From: Magnimaribacter mokuoloeensis | GTDB lineage: Bacteria; Pseudomonadota; Gammaproteobacteria; Magnimaribacterales; Magnimaribacteraceae | DNA length: 64,000 nucleotides | NCBI GenBank assembly: GCA_041860225.1 | Contig: CP151794.1 | Location: forward strand, 1,364,001 to 1,428,000 | Reading direction: 5' to 3' | Part shown: one piece after another, positions 51,455-59,833 of the stretch | Position numbering within the stretch: the first letter of the stretch is position 1 | How the letters are laid out: each line of letters opens with the position of its first letter | Made by a program: the position numbers and the translations under genes | The notes under the pieces: generated by a model | What the model was told of the DNA's origin: nothing | Databases searched by the model: none | Seen by the model: the letters and a program-made list of their open reading frames with translations, nothing else

Positions 51455-52487
51455 TTTTTTTTATTCGTTCCAATTCTTTAGCGACTGGAGAGGGTAAACC
51501 AACTTTCATAATGTCGTTATTATTAAACCATACTTTATTGTTATCTAAATTCTGAATTTTTCCATGCATCCTTATATGCTGTAGATCTATATCTAACTTA
51601 TAGTGCGTAAAGGAGTGCTTTATTCTTTTATCCTTCATGATCACAGTATAGTTTTCATTTAGTTGCTCTATATATTCTCTCCTAGAATCTTCTTCTTTAA
51701 ATCCAAGAAATGTCCAAAGACCCTCCCAAACGCCTTTATTTTTTTTATTTTCAAGCAATATTTCTCCCTCTTCGTTTTGCAAGATAAGCCAATACAGTTT
51801 TTTCACCGGCTTTTCTTTTTTAGGTGAACGAATTGGAAGTAAATTATGCTTATTCTCTTTTCTTGAAACACAAGTTTCAATAAGAGGGCATTTTGAACAT
51901 AAAGGGTTGGATCTTTTGCAGATCAATGCCCCTACATCCATGATTGCCTGAGTATAAACATCGCATTCATTTTCCGGTAGGTTGTTTTCAGCTATTTCCC
52001 ATAATTGATTTACAGTGCTCGTTAAGTCTACTGGATCATTAATGTTGTAGTATCTCACTAGCACTCGTTTAGCATTACCATCCAGTATTGGTGCCTTTAT
52101 TCCAAAGCCGAGAGACAAGATTGCGCCTGCAGTTGATTTTCCAATTCCTGGAAGAAGTTGTAATTCTTCAGAAGTATCAGGCATAACTGAATTGAAATCC
52201 TTCTTGAGAATTTTTGCTGACTTAAGAAGATTTCTACCCCTTGAATAATAACCTAATCCAGACCAATAACTTAGCACCTCATCTTCGTCTGAATTCGCTA
52301 ATGAATTAATATTTGGGTACCTCTCTACGAACTTTAGAAAATAGGGGATAACCGTTTTGACTTGAGTTTGCTGGAGCATGATTTCAGATATCCAGACTTT
52401 ATAAGGATTCGTTTTTACTTGCCAAGGCAGGTTCTTGCGACCAGATTGTTTATGCCAATTTATAAGATCATTACTCAACGAGGACAT
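51423..52487 (-). CDS. mutY: A/G-specific adenine DNA glycosylase MutY
   Basis: Removes adenine mispaired with 8-oxoguanine. I take the ATG at 52487 (MSSLSNDL); an in-frame TTG at 52511 would add eight residues. The 354-residue product has the helix-hairpin-helix LPGIGKSTAGAIL, catalytic Asp in PILDGNAKRVLVRY, MLQQTQVKTVIPYF, the 4Fe-4S ligands in CKRSNPLCSKCPLIETC, and a C-terminal Nudix-like domain that reads 8-oxoG. It diverges from hisB and overlaps yggX. Confidence 0.95.
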   Translation of the reverse strand: MSSLSNDLINWHKQSGRKNLPWQVKTNPYKVWISEIMLQQTQVKTVIPYFLKFVERYPNINSLANSDEDEVLSYWSGLGYYSRGRNLLKSAKILKKDFNSVMPDTSEELQLLPGIGKSTAGAILSLGFGIKAPILDGNAKRVLVRYYNINDPVDLTSTVNQLWEIAENNLPENECDVYTQAIMDVGALICKRSNPLCSKCPLIETCVSRKENKHNLLPIRSPKKEKPVKKLYWLILQNEEGEILLENKKNKGVWEGLWTFLGFKEEDSRREYIEQLNENYTVIMKDKRIKHSFTHYKLDIDLQHIRMHGKIQNLDNNKVWFNNNDIMKVGLPSPVAKELERIKKNDSNSFLQKI

Positions 52488-52515
52488 AGGATTATTATGC
52501 AAATTGTACAAGTAA

Positions 52516-52543
52516 TGAACAAGTCGGGCATATTAGCTATAAT
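52516..52543 (+). promoter_or_regulatory. Candidate promoter of hisBHAF
   Basis: TGAACA (52516-52521) and a perfect TATAAT (52538-52543) are 16 bp apart in the mutY/hisB intergenic region. The start would be near 52550, 15 bases before the hisB ATG. No leader peptide or attenuator is visible. Confidence 0.5.
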
Positions 52544-52564
52544 TCGCACCCCTTAAAACAAGTT

Positions 52565-53152
52565 ATGAGAAAAGTAGCGATAAATAGAGATACATCTGAA
52601 ACTCAGATCTCCATCGAGCTGAATCTGGATGGTACAGGAAAAACCGAATTTGATACCGGTTTACCTTTCCTCGAGCATATGCTCGATCAAATAGGTAGAC
52701 ACGGAATGATAGACCTAAAGATCAAAGCTAAAGGCGACCTACATATTGATGATCATCATACAATTGAAGATATTGGTATTTCTTTAGGTGAGGCTTTCAA
52801 TGAGGCTGTAGGAGATAAAAAGGGCATAAAGAGATATGGCCATTCATATGTCCCCTTAGATGAGGCCCTTTCACGTGTCGTCTTAGATTTTTCTGGAAGA
52901 CCCGGTCTACATATGAAAGTAGATTTTGTAAAAGAGGAGGTTGGTGGTATTGACGTGAATATGTTTGAACACTTTTTTCAATCTTTCTGCAATCACGCCT
53001 TCATCACACTACATATAGAAAATTTTTCAGGAGAAAATACTCATCATCAAATTGAAACTATATTTAAAGCTTTTGGAAGAGCTTTGAGAATGGCATTAGA
53101 GATTGATACTAAACAAGAAAATATCATTCCTTCTACAAAAGGAGCTTTGTAG
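52565..53152 (+). CDS. hisB: Imidazoleglycerol-phosphate dehydratase HisB
   Basis: Manganese enzyme of histidine synthesis, monofunctional form of 195 residues (no N-terminal histidinol-phosphatase domain as in E. coli). Signatures are FDTGLPFLEHMLDQIGRHG, DLHIDDHHTIEDIGISLGEA and the matching C-terminal repeat VNMFEHFFQSFCNHAFITLHIE with NTHHQIE. First gene of hisB-hisH-hisA-hisF. Confidence 0.96.
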   Translation: MRKVAINRDTSETQISIELNLDGTGKTEFDTGLPFLEHMLDQIGRHGMIDLKIKAKGDLHIDDHHTIEDIGISLGEAFNEAVGDKKGIKRYGHSYVPLDEALSRVVLDFSGRPGLHMKVDFVKEEVGGIDVNMFEHFFQSFCNHAFITLHIENFSGENTHHQIETIFKAFGRALRMALEIDTKQENIIPSTKGAL

Positions 53153-53164
53153 GAATTTTTTTAA

Positions 53165-53776
53165 ATGACACAAGTTGTTGTGATTGACTATGGAATGGGT
53201 AATCTTCATTCTGTGAGTAAGGCTGTACAGGCCGTTTCTTCATCCGAATCAATAGTCATCTCTTCCGATAAGGATGTTATAAAAGCTGCAGATAAACTTG
53301 TTTTTCCCGGTGTAGGAGCTATCAAGGATTGTATGGATGCCTTTTCTGTAGATTTAAGAGAGACTGTCTTAGAAGAGATTCATAAAAAACCAACTTTAGC
53401 AATTTGTGTAGGGATGCAGATGCTTCTTAAATCCAGTGAAGAAAACGGAGGTGTTGATTGCTTTGATATATTAGATGGTAAAGTTACGAAGATTAAAGCT
53501 TCAAAGGAAATTAAAGTTCCTCACATGGGTTGGAATAGAGTTAAGTTCCTTAGAGAACATGTTTTGTTGAAGAACATACCTGATTCAAGTTTCTTCTATT
53601 TTGTTCATAGTTATTGTTGTTCTTCTTCTGAAGATGCTCTCACAGAAACTACTCATGGAGAAAGCTTTATTTCATGTTTAGCCAAAGACAATATCTTTGC
53701 AGTTCAATTTCATCCTGAGAAAAGCCAAGATATGGGTCTGGAGCTTTACAGAAATTTTTTAAACTGGAATATCTAA
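53165..53776 (+). CDS. hisH: Imidazole glycerol phosphate synthase glutaminase subunit HisH
   Basis: Class I glutamine amidotransferase of 203 residues that feeds ammonia to HisF. It has VVIDYGMGNLHSV at the N terminus, the oxyanion segment FPGVGA, the nucleophile Cys in AICVGMQML, and the His-x-Glu pair in AVQFHPEKSQD. It sits 12 bp after hisB and directly before hisA. Confidence 0.96.
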   Translation: MTQVVVIDYGMGNLHSVSKAVQAVSSSESIVISSDKDVIKAADKLVFPGVGAIKDCMDAFSVDLRETVLEEIHKKPTLAICVGMQMLLKSSEENGGVDCFDILDGKVTKIKASKEIKVPHMGWNRVKFLREHVLLKNIPDSSFFYFVHSYCCSSSEDALTETTHGESFISCLAKDNIFAVQFHPEKSQDMGLELYRNFLNWNI

Positions 53777-54499
53777 ATGTTAGTGATACCCGCAATAGAT
53801 CTGAAAGAAGGTAAATGCGTTAGGCTAAGAGAAGGAAAGATGGAAGAAGAAACCATTTTTTCTGATGATCCTATTTCTACAGCTGCTTTATGGTTTACAC
53901 AAGGTGCAGAGTTACTGCATATAGTTGATTTAGATGGAGCTGTATCTGGTAAGCCTTTAAATCAGGAGATAATTTTCAATATAGCTTCTCAATTTCCTGA
54001 CAAAAGGATTCAAATAGGTGGCGGTATTAGAAATTTCCAATCTGCTTCTCAATACCTAGATCAAGGTATAGAAAGAGTGATCATGGGCACTTCTGCAGTG
54101 GAGAATCCAGAAATGCTTAGAGAGTTCTGTAATCTGTATCCTCACAGATTAGTTCTGGGGGTTGATGCTTTAGATGGGCAGGTTAAAACACAAGGGTGGC
54201 TCAAAGGCTCAAGCATTTCTCCTTTAGAGCTGATCAAAAAATTTGATGGCGAACCTATTGCCGCTGTTATTTTCACAGATATCTCCAAAGATGGCATGAT
54301 GTCAGGCCCTAATATAAAAGCAACATTAGAGCTTGCACAACAAACAGATATACCAGTTATAGCTTCTGGAGGAGTCTCTTCATTGGAGCACATAGGACAA
54401 CTGGCCCGTGAGAATATTTTAGCCGGTGCTATATGCGGAAGAGCTTTGTATGAGAACGCATTTAGCTATACAGAGGCAGTTGAGGCAGCGAGTACATAA
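53777..54499 (+). CDS. hisA: Phosphoribosylformimino-5-aminoimidazole carboxamide ribotide isomerase HisA
   Basis: TIM-barrel isomerase of 240 residues. The half-barrel repeats show the family residues: MLVIPAIDLKEGKCVRL with the catalytic Asp8, LHIVDLDGA, IQIGGGIRN, and the second acid in AVIFTDISKDGMMSGPN, then VIASGGVSSLEHI. It begins at the hisH stop and is homologous to HisF next to it. Confidence 0.96.
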   Translation: MLVIPAIDLKEGKCVRLREGKMEEETIFSDDPISTAALWFTQGAELLHIVDLDGAVSGKPLNQEIIFNIASQFPDKRIQIGGGIRNFQSASQYLDQGIERVIMGTSAVENPEMLREFCNLYPHRLVLGVDALDGQVKTQGWLKGSSISPLELIKKFDGEPIAAVIFTDISKDGMMSGPNIKATLELAQQTDIPVIASGGVSSLEHIGQLARENILAGAICGRALYENAFSYTEAVEAAST

Positions 54500-54501
54500 T
54501 T

Positions 54502-55269
54502 ATGACACTGGCCAAAAGAATCATTCCCTGCCTTGATGTCGATAAAGGTCGAGTGGTCAAGGGTGTTAATTTTTTAAATATAAGAGATGCTGGTGATCCT
54601 ATTGAAATTGCCAAGAGATATGATGATGAAGGTGCCGATGAGATCACGATGTTGGATATCACGGCAAGCCATGAAACTAGAGATACAACATACAAGACTG
54701 TTGAAAACATAGCGAGCCAGGTTTTCATACCATTAACTGTAGGTGGTGGGGTAAGAAAGATTGAGGATATAAAGAAACTTCTTAGATCAGGTGCAGATAA
54801 AGTAAGTATTAATACTGCGGCAGTTGAAAATCCTGATTTCGTGAAAGAAGCCGCAGATAAATTTGGATCTCAATGTATTGTCGTTGCAGTAGATGCCAAA
54901 TTAAAGGAAGATTCTTCTTCATCCTGGGAGGTAGTAACTTATGGTGGTAGAAATAGAACAGGAATAGATGTTCAAGAATGGACTACACAAGTGGCCGATT
55001 ATGGAGCAGGAGAGATTTTACTTACCAGTATGGACAGAGATGGAACAAAAGAAGGTTTTGATAATAAACTTGTGTTTCAGGTTGCTTCTTCCATAGACAT
55101 ACCTGTCATTGCATCTGGAGGAGTGGGAAATCTGCAGCACCTAATCGACGGAATACAAATAGGTGGAGCTGAGGCAGTTTTAGCTGCGAGTATATTTCAT
55201 TTTTCGGAGTTCACGATTCAAGAGGCAAAAGACGCAATGAAGGACTCCGGAATAGTTGTACGAGCTTAA
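54502..55269 (+). CDS. hisF: Imidazole glycerol phosphate synthase cyclase subunit HisF
   Basis: TIM-barrel cyclase of 255 residues that uses HisH-derived ammonia. Motifs are RIIPCLDVDKGRVVKGVNF with catalytic Asp11, LTVGGGVRKIEDI, ILLTSMDRDGTKEGFD with the second catalytic Asp, and PVIASGGVGNLQHL. It ends the his operon and shares TTAA with the convergent gpmA. Confidence 0.96.
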   Translation: MTLAKRIIPCLDVDKGRVVKGVNFLNIRDAGDPIEIAKRYDDEGADEITMLDITASHETRDTTYKTVENIASQVFIPLTVGGGVRKIEDIKKLLRSGADKVSINTAAVENPDFVKEAADKFGSQCIVVAVDAKLKEDSSSSWEVVTYGGRNRTGIDVQEWTTQVADYGAGEILLTSMDRDGTKEGFDNKLVFQVASSIDIPVIASGGVGNLQHLIDGIQIGGAEAVLAASIFHFSEFTIQEAKDAMKDSGIVVRA

Positions 55270-55874
55270 TTTGTTCTCTTTATGTTCCCCATAGAGTACT
55301 CATAAGTAAGCGGGTCGCCCGTTGCTATCTCTAGTTTTACGATCTCATCTGAGTTTATCTCTTCTAATTCCATAACCAAGGCTCTTAGAGAATTGCCGTG
55401 AGCTGCAATTAGTACATCTAGTCCATCTTCTACTTTTGGAAAAATTTCTGAATGGAAATAAGGAAGTACTCTTTCAGCAGTATCTTTTAAACTTTCTCCA
55501 CCTGGCGGAGGTACATCAAAGGATCTTCTCCAAACGTGTACTTGTTCTTCTCCCCATTTTTCTCTTGCATCATCTTTATTTAGTCCTGCAAGGTCTCCAT
55601 AGTTCCTTTCGTTGAGACACTGATTTTTGATTACTGGTATATCAGATTGACCCATGTTTTCTAGGATCAGTCTTCCAGTTTCCTGTGCCCTTAATAAATC
55701 TGAAGTAAACATAATATCGAACTTCATATTTTTAGTTTTTAAGTGTTTACCTGCTTTTATTGCTTCTTCAATTCCTTGGTTAGTTAATTCTGGATCTTTC
55801 CAGCCAGTGAAGAGGTTTTTCTTATTCCATTCACTTTGACCATGCCTAACAAGAACTAAATTCGATTTCTTCAT
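55266..55874 (-). CDS. gpmA: 2,3-bisphosphoglycerate-dependent phosphoglycerate mutase
   Basis: Histidine-phosphatase-fold glycolytic enzyme of 202 residues, shorter than the E. coli form (250) but like compact versions in other bacteria. It has the phosphohistidine motif LVRHGQSEWNKKNLFTGWKDPELTNQG, FTSDLLRAQET, LNERNYGDLAGLNKDDAREKWG, PPPGGESL and the second His in LIAAHGNSLRAL. Pseudomonads have a phosphoglycerate mutase gene (the cofactor-independent type) at the equivalent position. Confidence 0.93.
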   Translation of the reverse strand: MKKSNLVLVRHGQSEWNKKNLFTGWKDPELTNQGIEEAIKAGKHLKTKNMKFDIMFTSDLLRAQETGRLILENMGQSDIPVIKNQCLNERNYGDLAGLNKDDAREKWGEEQVHVWRRSFDVPPPGGESLKDTAERVLPYFHSEIFPKVEDGLDVLIAAHGNSLRALVMELEEINSDEIVKLEIATGDPLTYEYSMGNIKRTN

Positions 55875-55928
55875 AATTTTAAAAGTTTTTAATATTTTAA
55901 CTTAGTAATCTATATAATCTCGCCAGTT

Positions 55929-56348
55929 ATGAATAAATTCTTTGCGTTTATTGGCGATAATTTTCTAGCCGTAGTGGTTTTATTATCCTTAATATCAATT
56001 TTAATTATTTATGAAAGGAAAAAAGGCGGTGTGAAACTTGATGCTTCAGAGATAACGCGACTCATAAATAAGAGTAGTCCCTTTGTTTATGATTTAAGAA
56101 GTTCTGCCGAATATAGCACTGGATCTATTGCAGGTGCCGTAAATATTCAAACCAGCAACTTGACTAAAGGCGATTCTCTTTTTAAAGCCAACGACGAAGA
56201 TTGCATAATCCTAATATGCAAAACAGGAACAACTTCTTCCAAGGCAGCAGGAGATTTAAAAAAGCAAGGCTTCACAAATGTAAATGTTTTATCCGGAGGA
56301 ATGATGAACTGGACCCAGAGTGGAATGCCTTTAGTAAAAAATAAGTAA
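55929..56348 (+). CDS. Membrane-anchored rhodanese-like sulfurtransferase
   Basis: Protein of 139 residues with an N-terminal membrane helix (about 9-28) and a single rhodanese domain. The active-site Cys97 is in LICKTGTTSSKAA and VYDLRSSAEYSTGSIAGAVNI is the family's first half. Similar to the YibN-type rhodanese near secB and phosphoglycerate mutase in many gammaproteobacteria. A TATAAT lies at 55913-55918, 11 bp before the ATG, without a clear -35. It abuts the convergent ntrC. Confidence 0.9.
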   Translation: MNKFFAFIGDNFLAVVVLLSLISILIIYERKKGGVKLDASEITRLINKSSPFVYDLRSSAEYSTGSIAGAVNIQTSNLTKGDSLFKANDEDCIILICKTGTTSSKAAGDLKKQGFTNVNVLSGGMMNWTQSGMPLVKNK

Positions 56349-57728
56349 TTAACTATCTAGGCCTAGCTCTTTAATTTTTCTTGTTAAAGTATTTCTTCCC
56401 CAGCCCAGTAATTCTGCAGCTTCCTTTTTTCTCCCCATTGTTTTATTGAGGGCAACTTTGATAATTGTTCTTTCAAAGTCAGGTATAGCCTCTTCAAGCA
56501 AATTATCTTTACCTTGAGCCAGATAATTCTCAGACCAGTTTTGTAGGACCTTTGTCCAATCATTTAAATTTTCAGCATTTTCAACTTTGAGGTCATCGGG
56601 AAGGTCTTCTAACTTAACTTCCCTAGTAGGTGACATTACCGTAAGCCATCTACAAGTATTCTCGAGCTGCCTTACATTTCCTGGCCAAGAAAGAGTCATA
56701 AAATATTCTTCAACCTCAGCAGAAAGGTACTTTTTTTCTTCCATCAACTCTTCAGAAGATTTTAAGAAGAAATGTTTAACCAAATTAGGAATATCTTCTT
56801 TTCTCTCATTTAATTTAGGAAGAGATAGTTTGATTACATTTAACCGATGAAAAAGGTCCTCTCGAAATGTTCCCTCTTTTACAAGATTCTCTATGCTTTG
56901 ATGAGTTGCAGTTATGATCCTAACATCAACTTTTATGGGCTCTCGACCTCCAACCCTGTAAAACTCTCCATTAGACAAAACTCTTAAGAGTCTTGTTTGA
57001 GTTTCAAGCTGCATATCTCCTATCTCATCTAAAAATAACGTTCCTCCATCCGCCTGTTCGAACCTTCCTATTCTTCTCTCATCTGCACCAGTAAATGCAC
57101 CTTTTTCATGACCAAAGAGTTCAGCCTCTAATAGCTCTTTTGGTATATCTGCCATATTGAGTGCGATGAAAGGCTTATCTTTTCTGGGACTATGTTGAAA
57201 TAGCGCCCTAGCTACAAGCTCTTTACCTGTTCCAGACTCTCCATTTAGAAGTACAGTAGAATTAGAATTTGATAGCTTACCTATGGCTCTAAAAACCTCT
57301 TGCATCGCTGGAGCTTCACCAATAACTTCAGCTTGTGATTCAATTTCCTTATCGTCGTTACTTTCATCTACGGCAGTGGCTCTTTGAACCATGGATATTG
57401 CTTCTTCAATGTCAAATGGCTTAGGAAGATATTCCCATGCACCGTGTTCGTAAGATTCAACCGCGCTATCTAGATCTGAGTGAGCTGTCATTATGATGAC
57501 AGGAATTTCGGGACGCAATTCTTTGACTTTATCTAATAGATCTATTCCACTAGGCCCTGGCATCCTAATATCAGTAATAATGAGTTTAGGATTTTCCGTT
57601 TCTAACTTCTTGATGACTTTGTTTGCAGAATCAAATGTTTGAACATCCATTCCGCTATCTTGTAAGCCTTTCTCAAGAACCCATCTTATAGACTCATCAT
57701 CATCAACCACCCAAATATACTTATCCAT
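56349..57728 (-). CDS. ntrC: Nitrogen regulation response regulator NtrC
   Basis: Sigma-54 activator of 459 residues with three parts: a receiver domain (1-120, phospho-acceptor Asp53 in ITDIRMPGPSG), an AAA+ domain (about 140-370, Walker A GESGTGKE and the sigma-54 contact loop EKGAFTGADERR), and a C-terminal Fis-type helix-turn-helix (KKEAAELLGWGRNTLTRKIKEL). It turns on nitrogen-limitation genes. It overlaps ntrB by 8 bp. Confidence 0.96.
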   Translation of the reverse strand: MDKYIWVVDDDESIRWVLEKGLQDSGMDVQTFDSANKVIKKLETENPKLIITDIRMPGPSGIDLLDKVKELRPEIPVIIMTAHSDLDSAVESYEHGAWEYLPKPFDIEEAISMVQRATAVDESNDDKEIESQAEVIGEAPAMQEVFRAIGKLSNSNSTVLLNGESGTGKELVARALFQHSPRKDKPFIALNMADIPKELLEAELFGHEKGAFTGADERRIGRFEQADGGTLFLDEIGDMQLETQTRLLRVLSNGEFYRVGGREPIKVDVRIITATHQSIENLVKEGTFREDLFHRLNVIKLSLPKLNERKEDIPNLVKHFFLKSSEELMEEKKYLSAEVEEYFMTLSWPGNVRQLENTCRWLTVMSPTREVKLEDLPDDLKVENAENLNDWTKVLQNWSENYLAQGKDNLLEEAIPDFERTIIKVALNKTMGRKKEAAELLGWGRNTLTRKIKELGLDS

Positions 57729-58815
57729 TGGCTATGCTTAAGTCTGATTCCTTATTGATAGTAATAGGGATGTTTATGAAGAATTCTGTTCTATTTGGCT
57801 CACTACTAAAATGAATATTACCTTTATGTTGAGAAATGATTCCCTGTGTAATCGATAGTCCAAGGCCTGTGCCTTTGTCTTTACCCGTAATCATAGGAAA
57901 GAAAATAGAGTCTTTGATCTCTTCTTGAATGCCAGGTCCATTATCAATTACAGATATTTTACAAACTGTTGAATTACGCTCTCCATCTATAATTTCACCA
58001 TGAGATATCCTTGTAACAATTCTAATTTGAGGGCTAGAAGTCTTAGAGTCCAAAAGCGCATCTTTAGCGTTCTTCGTTAAGTTGAGAATCCCGTTTTCAA
58101 TCAAATAACTATCAATAAAAAGGTCAGGGATGCTTGGATCAAAGTCCTTGATAATTGTTATGGTTTTGTAATCCTTTTCGTTTTCGACAAGGTTTAATAC
58201 ATTCTCAATAGGATAGTGAATATTTTGATATTTGAAATCAGGCTTTTCATTTGGTCCTAATATGTTGTCGACCAATGCGGTTAATCTATCTGTTTGTTTG
58301 ATGATTATGTCAGTGTATTCCTTTAGATCTAGGCTAGTTAATTTATTTCTAAGCAGTTGAGCAGAACCCCTTATACCACTCAAAGGATTCTTGATCTCGT
58401 GCGCAAGACCTCTAACAAAATCCTGTGAAATCTGTTGGTTGGTTCTCATCCTGTATCGTTCTATTAATTCAGAAGATGCCTCTTTATTTATAATCTCTAA
58501 TAGAAGTCCTGTTTCTTTTTCATCTGTAAAAGGATGCACAATATAGGTACAAAGTACTTTACTACCGCGTTTAAGGTTCAATACAGCATCCGTCTTTGTA
58601 AAGCTTCTTTTCTGATTTAAGGCTTGTGTGAAGCTATCCAAGCTCTCAGGCTCCTCAAAAAATATTTGATCAAGTTTTTGTTTTAATGATGACTTTTCAG
58701 TGGTATCTAATATTGTCAGAGCTGATGAGTTGATAAATTTAACTCTAAGTGAACTATCTAGAATGACAATTCCTGTTGTAAGCTCGGAAAGCAGAGATTG
58801 GTTCAAGTTACTCAC
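57721..58815 (-). CDS. ntrB: Nitrogen regulation sensor kinase NtrB
   Basis: Cytoplasmic histidine kinase/phosphatase of 364 residues that controls NtrC. It has an N-terminal PAS-like domain (about 10-115), the phospho-acceptor His139 in GLAHEIKNPLSGIRGSAQLL, an N box in LNLTKNAKDALLD and ATP-binding DNGPGIQEE and KGTGLGLSIT. No membrane helix. Its gene follows the glutamine synthetase gene after a 46-bp gap with a hairpin. Confidence 0.95.
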   Translation of the reverse strand: MSNLNQSLLSELTTGIVILDSSLRVKFINSSALTILDTTEKSSLKQKLDQIFFEEPESLDSFTQALNQKRSFTKTDAVLNLKRGSKVLCTYIVHPFTDEKETGLLLEIINKEASSELIERYRMRTNQQISQDFVRGLAHEIKNPLSGIRGSAQLLRNKLTSLDLKEYTDIIIKQTDRLTALVDNILGPNEKPDFKYQNIHYPIENVLNLVENEKDYKTITIIKDFDPSIPDLFIDSYLIENGILNLTKNAKDALLDSKTSSPQIRIVTRISHGEIIDGERNSTVCKISVIDNGPGIQEEIKDSIFFPMITGKDKGTGLGLSITQGIISQHKGNIHFSSEPNRTEFFINIPITINKESDLSIANG

Positions 58816-58820
58816 AATAA

Positions 58821-58847
58821 ATATCCGGAGACAATATCTCCGGATAT
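58821..58847 (-). terminator. Hairpin between glutamine synthetase gene and ntrB
   Basis: An 11-bp perfect inverted repeat (ATATCCGGAGA at 58821-58831 with TCTCCGGATAT at 58837-58847) with a 5-base loop. On the minus strand it is followed by TTTATTG, a weak T-tract. It probably attenuates readthrough from the synthetase gene into ntrBC, as the terminator after E. coli glnA does, or protects the upstream mRNA end. Confidence 0.7.
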
Positions 58848-58861
58848 GTTATTAAAGTTTA

Positions 58862-59833
58862 TTATGAAGTTAAAGTACCAACTATGTGGGCAATGATCTT
58901 GTATGGATCAGCATTAGAAGCAGGTCTTCTGTCCTCTAAATACCCATTCCAGTTATGCTCAACAGTATAAATAGGGATTCTAATACTTGCTCCTCTATCA
59001 CTGACACCGTAAGAGAATTGATCGATGCTTTGAGTCTCATGAAGACCAGTTAGCCTCATGTCATTATCAGAGCCATACAGAGATATTCCTTCTTCGTGAA
59101 CAGCACCTAGTTTTTCACACATAGATGTAAACATTTCCTCTGAACCAGAAGTTCTCATAGCTTCATTTGAAAAGTTAGTATGCATACCAGAACCATTCCA
59201 ATCACCTGTTTTTGGTTTAGGGTGTATGTTTACAGAAACGCCGAATTCTTCAGCCACTTTATGCAGCAGATACCTGCTTACCCATAAGTCATCACCAGCT
59301 TTGATACCTTTGCCCAGACATTGATACTCCCATTGACCAAGAGCGACTTCAGCATTTGTTCCGGTCAATTCTATTCCAGCATCTAAACATGCATCTAAGT
59401 GAGCTTCACTTATTTCTCTTCCTTTAACATTGGCTGCACCAACAGCACAGTAGTATTCGCCCTGAGGTCTGCTAGGTGTTCCATCTTCCCAACCGAGGAT
59501 TGTTCCATCAGGATTAGTTAAGAAATATTCTTGCTCAAAACCAAACCACCATTCATCACTGACAACTGCATCAGCTGCTGCCCTTGAGTTTGAAGGATGC
59601 GTTTCATGTTCTCCAGTTTGTACTTGGCACATAACTAGAGATCCTTCATTTGTAGGATTCTCATATTGTTCTACAGGTATTAAGATACAGTCTGAACTTC
59701 CGCCCTCAGCTTGTAATGTTGAAGAGCCATCAAAGGACCACTCAGGGGGCTCGCCGTCTGTGACTTTCACTTTACTTCTTAGATTAGCTTCTGGTTCATA
59801 CCCATCTAGCCAAATATATTCATATTTTGTCAT
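58862..59833 (-). CDS. glnII: Type II (eukaryote-like) glutamine synthetase
   Basis: Makes glutamine from glutamate, ammonia and ATP. The product is 323 residues, short like GSII (about 330-370) and far below bacterial GSI (about 470). Diagnostic segments are WLDGYEPEANLRSKVKV, PEWSFDGSSTLQAEGGSSD, WFGFEQEYFL, TNAEVALGQWEYQ, KPKTGDWNGSGMHTNFS and the C-terminal YLEDRRPASNADPY; all match the GSII fold and catalytic residues. No GSI adenylylation site is present, so PII/GlnE control would not apply. It occupies the place of glnA in the glnA-ntrB-ntrC operon. An AATGGAG ribosome site precedes the ATG. Confidence 0.95.
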   Translation of the reverse strand: MTKYEYIWLDGYEPEANLRSKVKVTDGEPPEWSFDGSSTLQAEGGSSDCILIPVEQYENPTNEGSLVMCQVQTGEHETHPSNSRAAADAVVSDEWWFGFEQEYFLTNPDGTILGWEDGTPSRPQGEYYCAVGAANVKGREISEAHLDACLDAGIELTGTNAEVALGQWEYQCLGKGIKAGDDLWVSRYLLHKVAEEFGVSVNIHPKPKTGDWNGSGMHTNFSNEAMRTSGSEEMFTSMCEKLGAVHEEGISLYGSDNDMRLTGLHETQSIDQFSYGVSDRGASIRIPIYTVEHNWNGYLEDRRPASNADPYKIIAHIVGTLTS

